From Micromonospora sp. M71_S20 (GTDB lineage Bacteria > Actinomycetota > Actinomycetes > Mycobacteriales > Micromonosporaceae): a DNA stretch of 64,000 bases. Location: the NCBI RefSeq assembly GCF_003664255.1, contig NZ_RCCV01000002.1, positions 746,501 through 810,500 of the forward strand. Reading direction: 5' to 3'. Positions within the stretch are counted from its first letter, which is position 1; the number at the start of each line of letters is the position of its first letter. The notes under the pieces were generated by a model. That model did not search any database. It had not been told where the DNA came from and saw only the letters and a program-made list of their open reading frames with translations. Shown here one piece after another: positions 61,729 through 64,000 of the stretch. Made by a program: the position numbers and the translations under genes.

Positions 61729-62798
61729 GAGCCCTCCCGCACGGCCGCCCGGACCTGCCGGATCCCGTCCAGCACGAGCTGCTCCGCGACGGCCAGCTGG
61801 TCCCGGTTCACCACGACACCGCCGTAGTGGGCGCGGATGAAGTCGTCGAAGGCGGCGGCGGTGGAGCGGGGCGTGAAGCCGTACTCCCGCTCCAGCCGGC
61901 TGGTGTCGACGACCCGGCCGTGCACGAAGAGGTCGACCTGGTCCAGGCCGTAGCGGCCGAAGCCGAGGTTGCGGGCGATCGCGGCGGCACTGGAGAGGCC
62001 GGGCTCCAGCACCGGCACGGCCACCCGGCCGGCCCGGCGGATCGCCTGCGACAGGGAGAGCACGCCCGGCCCGGCCACGTTGTACGTCCCCGGGTGGTCC
62101 TCCACGATCGACCGGTGCAGCACCTCCAGCGCGTCGTCGAAGTGCAGGAACTGCAATCGGGGGTCCCGCCCGAAGACGGTGGGCACCACCGGCCGGGAGA
62201 AGTAGCGGGTGAGGGTGGTGTCGGCGGTCGAGCCGATGAAAGGCGCGAAGCGCAGCACGGTCGCGGTGACGTCGGGCCGGCGGCGGCGGAAGCCGCGGAC
62301 GTACCCCTCGATGTCGAGGATGTCGCGGCCGAACCCACCGCGTGGCACCTCGCGCGGCTCGGTCTCCTCGGTGAAGACGGCCGGGTCGCGGAACGACGCC
62401 CCGTAGGCGGCCGTCGAGGAGCGCACCACGAGCTTGCGCAGGCGGGGGGCGCGCTGGCAGGCGGCGAGGAGCTGCATCGTGCCAATGACGTTCTGGTCCT
62501 TCATCGCCGCGCGCCCGCCGTGCTGCGGGTCCGGCGAGGTGACCAGGGCGAGGTGGACCACCGCGTCGACGTCGAGGTCGGCGAGGAGGCCGCCGAGCGA
62601 GCCGGCGTCGATGCGGACGCGCTCGACCCGGTCGAGCAGGTCGGAGAACTCGGCGCCGGGCTCGGGCTGGTCCACGCCGATGACCCGCTCGATGCGGGGG
62701 TCGGCCGCGAGCCGGGCGGCGACGTGCGCGCCGAGGTAGCGGCTGACCCCGGTGACGACGACGACCCCCGGGGCACCTGGGGTGCCACCGGGGGTCAT
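61725..62798 (-). CDS. NAD-dependent epimerase/dehydratase (SDR) family protein
   Basis: A 357-residue extended SDR. VVVTGVSRYLGAHVA is the nucleotide-binding glycine loop; VVHLALVTSP, SSTAAYG and the active-site YxxxK slot (here less clear, GFGRDILDIEGYV) follow, with LRFAPFIG. The poor Tyr/Lys motif suggests an atypical or non-catalytic member. ATG 62798 with GGAAGG eight bases upstream. Coupled to the acyltransferase gene. Confidence 0.85.
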   Translation of the reverse strand: MTPGGTPGAPGVVVVTGVSRYLGAHVAARLAADPRIERVIGVDQPEPGAEFSDLLDRVERVRIDAGSLGGLLADLDVDAVVHLALVTSPDPQHGGRAAMKDQNVIGTMQLLAACQRAPRLRKLVVRSSTAAYGASFRDPAVFTEETEPREVPRGGFGRDILDIEGYVRGFRRRRPDVTATVLRFAPFIGSTADTTLTRYFSRPVVPTVFGRDPRLQFLHFDDALEVLHRSIVEDHPGTYNVAGPGVLSLSQAIRRAGRVAVPVLEPGLSSAAAIARNLGFGRYGLDQVDLFVHGRVVDTSRLEREYGFTPRSTAAAFDDFIRAHYGGVVVNRDQLAVAEQLVLDGIRQVRAAVREGS

Positions 62799-62878
62799 GT
62801 CGCGCACCTTCCCCGGCAGGAGGGATCGAACCGGGAAATCCGCGGCGTGATCACCTGAGCCTCCGAGGGTCGACAGTT

Positions 62879-62927
62879 GGCAAGTGACGACGGGAGCCGG
62901 GTCGGGACCCGGCCCCGGTCACTTGCC
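62879..62927 (-). terminator. Nested hairpin overlapping the bS22 stop codon
   Basis: GGCAAGTGAC (62879-62888) pairs with GTCACTTGCC (62918-62927); within them GCCGGG pairs with CCCGGC. The outer arm contains the bS22 stop. It probably stops or attenuates transcription before the epimerase gene. Confidence 0.65.
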
Positions 62928-63020
62928 GAGACGGCGACGCTGGACGCGGGTCTTGCGCAGCAGCTTGCGGTGCTTCTTCTTAGCCATGCGCTTGCGGCGC
63001 TTCTTGACCACCGAGCCCAT
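62919..63020 (-). CDS. Small ribosomal protein bS22 (AURKAIP1/COX24 domain)
   Basis: A 33-residue, strongly basic peptide: [20 protein letters not shown] and a similar remainder ending RRRLGK. It matches the actinobacterial 30S protein bS22, which is nearly invariant. ATG 63020 with AAAGG seven bases before. Too short for most gene finders. The same peptide lies next to bldN/rsbN in Streptomyces. Confidence 0.95.
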   Translation of the reverse strand: MGSVVKKRRKRMAKKKHRKLLRKTRVQRRRLGK

Positions 63021-63236
63021 ACGAAAGCCTTTCGATGCAACGTGCGGGGCGACCGGATGACGCCACGGTGTGGCGTCGGCGACCGCTTGCGGACAACGGA
63101 CCGGGCCAGCGGGGTAAGCGGCAGGGCGCACCTGCGGTCACGGTCGGGGTCCAGGGTAGCCGGAGAGCGTCAGCAGGACCAACGCGCCCCCGTCGATGCC
63201 CGTTACGTCGTGCTCGGACGACGGCCCGCGGGAGGG

Positions 63237-63446
63237 TCAGGCGGTCTCCTGAAAGGCGCCCCGCAGGTATTCGTGCACCGCGTGTTCGGGCACCCGGAAC
63301 GACCGGCCGACCCGGACCGCGGTGAGCTCACCGCTGTGCACCAGGCGGTAGACCGTCATCTTCGACACCCGCATCACCGTCGCCACCTCGGCGACGGTGA
63401 GGAACTTGACCTCCGACAGCCGTCCGTCGGACTGCGACCCGGCCAT
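63237..63446 (-). CDS. MerR/excisionase-like HTH DNA-binding protein
   Basis: A 69-residue regulator: VKFLTVAEVATVMRVSKMTVYRLVHSGELTAVRVGRSFRVPEHAV is a winged HTH of the BldC/excisionase family. It is not BldC itself. Conserved in actinobacteria next to bldN and bS22. ATG 63446. It is 216 bp upstream of bS22 on the same strand. Confidence 0.9.
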   Translation of the reverse strand: MAGSQSDGRLSEVKFLTVAEVATVMRVSKMTVYRLVHSGELTAVRVGRSFRVPEHAVHEYLRGAFQETA

Positions 63447-63941
63447 GGCTCACCGACCAATCCCATGCCCGGCGCGTGCCACCGGACGGGTTCGTCCCGC
63501 CCGGACCGGCGACGCGCGTGTTACCAGTACGGTAGCGGGACGGCTGTGACCGGCGCGATCCCTTCGTACAACTGATCATGATTCTCGCCGGTGTCCACCC
63601 GACCGGTCGGTTCGTTGTCGAACCTGTTGCGCCCGGCGTCCGATCGGTCCTCATCCGGAACTCCGCCCGGTCCGGGGCGGTCGAGACCGCTGCCCGACGC
63701 CCCTGGACGCCCCGACGGTTCGGCGCCGGGCCGCCGCGCGGAAGGCGCCCGGTGGCTCCGGCGGCGCCACCGGAGCCACCGGGCGGGTGCCCCGGGCCGC
63801 TTCCGGACGCGGACCGGGGCTCCGCGCTGGGAGCGGGCACCAGTGTGTCAGGTCGCCCGACGCGGCCCGACAGCGGTCGATCATGAATGCCGGGGGCTGC
63901 CCGGGCCGGCGCCAGCGGGACCCACCGCGCCGCCCGGCGCG
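63447..63941. other. Non-coding region between HTH gene and next gene
   Basis: About 495 bp. The HTH-side part (63447-63600) likely holds its promoter and the near-palindrome TACCAGTACGGTA (63522-63534). A perfect hairpin (63746-63785) should terminate the gene ending at 63942. Reading frames here have poor codon use; no gene seen. Confidence 0.5.
63746..63785 (-). terminator. Perfect 16-bp hairpin terminator
   Basis: CGCCCGGTGGCTCCGG (63746-63761) and CCGGAGCCACCGGGCG (63770-63785) pair perfectly around an 8-base loop, about 157 bp past the stop of the gene entering from the right edge. Confidence 0.75.
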
Positions 63942-64000
63942 TCAGCTGACCACGGCCCGGACGTACCCGACGCACTCGTCGTGCAGGGCGGACCAGGGTT
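63942..64000 (-). CDS. 3' end of an unidentified gene (5' end outside window)
   Basis: The last 18 codons PWSALHDECVGYVRAVVS and TGA (63944-63942) are on the minus strand. Every codon ends in G or C, so it is very probably coding. The fragment is too short to name a family. Confidence 0.6.
   Translation of the reverse strand, partial: PWSALHDECVGYVRAVVS

Overview
The window is about 73% GC. Its codons almost always end in G or C, it has many GTG and TTG starts, and it carries actinomycete hallmarks: a BldN/RsbN sigma/anti-sigma pair, the Rex-linked heme operon, a polyphosphate-glucokinase-like ROK kinase, bS22, and many secreted hydrolases. It is chromosomal DNA of a filamentous actinomycete. 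Micromonosporaceae (Micromonospora or a close relative) is my best guess, from overall gene style rather than a database match. I found no tRNA, rRNA, CRISPR array, prophage or complete insertion sequence.

Region 1 (1-13.3 kb) holds a truncated branched-chain-amino-acid-type binding lipoprotein, a 650-bp gap with a strong 13-bp palindrome, a secreted GlpQ phosphodiesterase and the KtrB/KtrA potassium uptake pair. Next come a Ser/Thr kinase fused to a CBM2-like domain, a membrane spermidine-synthase-like protein and a coiled-coil secreted protein with an M15-like C-terminus. It ends with a tightly overlapping signalling operon: receiver-PP2C phosphatase, CHASE3-type histidine kinase, single-domain receiver, inositol-monophosphatase-like enzyme.

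Region 2 (13.6-23.3 kb) has an M28 membrane peptidase, a LecA-like secreted protein, a NarL-type two-component pair, Smr and TPR proteins, a ROK kinase, an ABC-F ATPase, a DUF4177-like protein and a BON-methyltransferase fusion.

Region 3 (23.3-34.5 kb) is a carbohydrate region. A LacI regulator is divergent from a GH51 arabinofuranosidase, a CUT1 ABC importer without its own ATPase, and a GH43 lipoprotein. Two tandem ACAACGTTG operators lie between them. An amino acid permease, a GHL10 glycoside hydrolase and a secreted phospholipase A2 follow.

Region 4 (34.6-44.7 kb) has a class III cyclase/NB-ARC signalling protein, an FmdB zinc ribbon, a lytic transglycosylase with low-complexity repeats, a tandem GNAT protein, a large secreted ExeM-type nuclease and an XRE regulator. 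A 660-bp non-coding stretch with a 27-bp-arm palindrome closes it.

Region 5 (45.3-64 kb) is the developmental/core block. The operon rex-hemA-hemC-hemD-hemB is coupled by 4-bp overlaps, with a near-perfect Rex operator upstream. It is followed by a two-component pair, an acyl-CoA ligase/glutaredoxin/HAD operon, bldN preceded by a coupled 49-codon small ORF, rsbN, a HAD-IB hydrolase, and an HTH - bS22 - epimerase - acyltransferase group. The order resembles the Streptomyces rex/hem/bldN neighbourhood. Points most worth a second look are the A7 slippery site in the kinase gene, the small ORF before bldN, the large intergenic palindromes, the Rex site and the arabinose-type operator pair.
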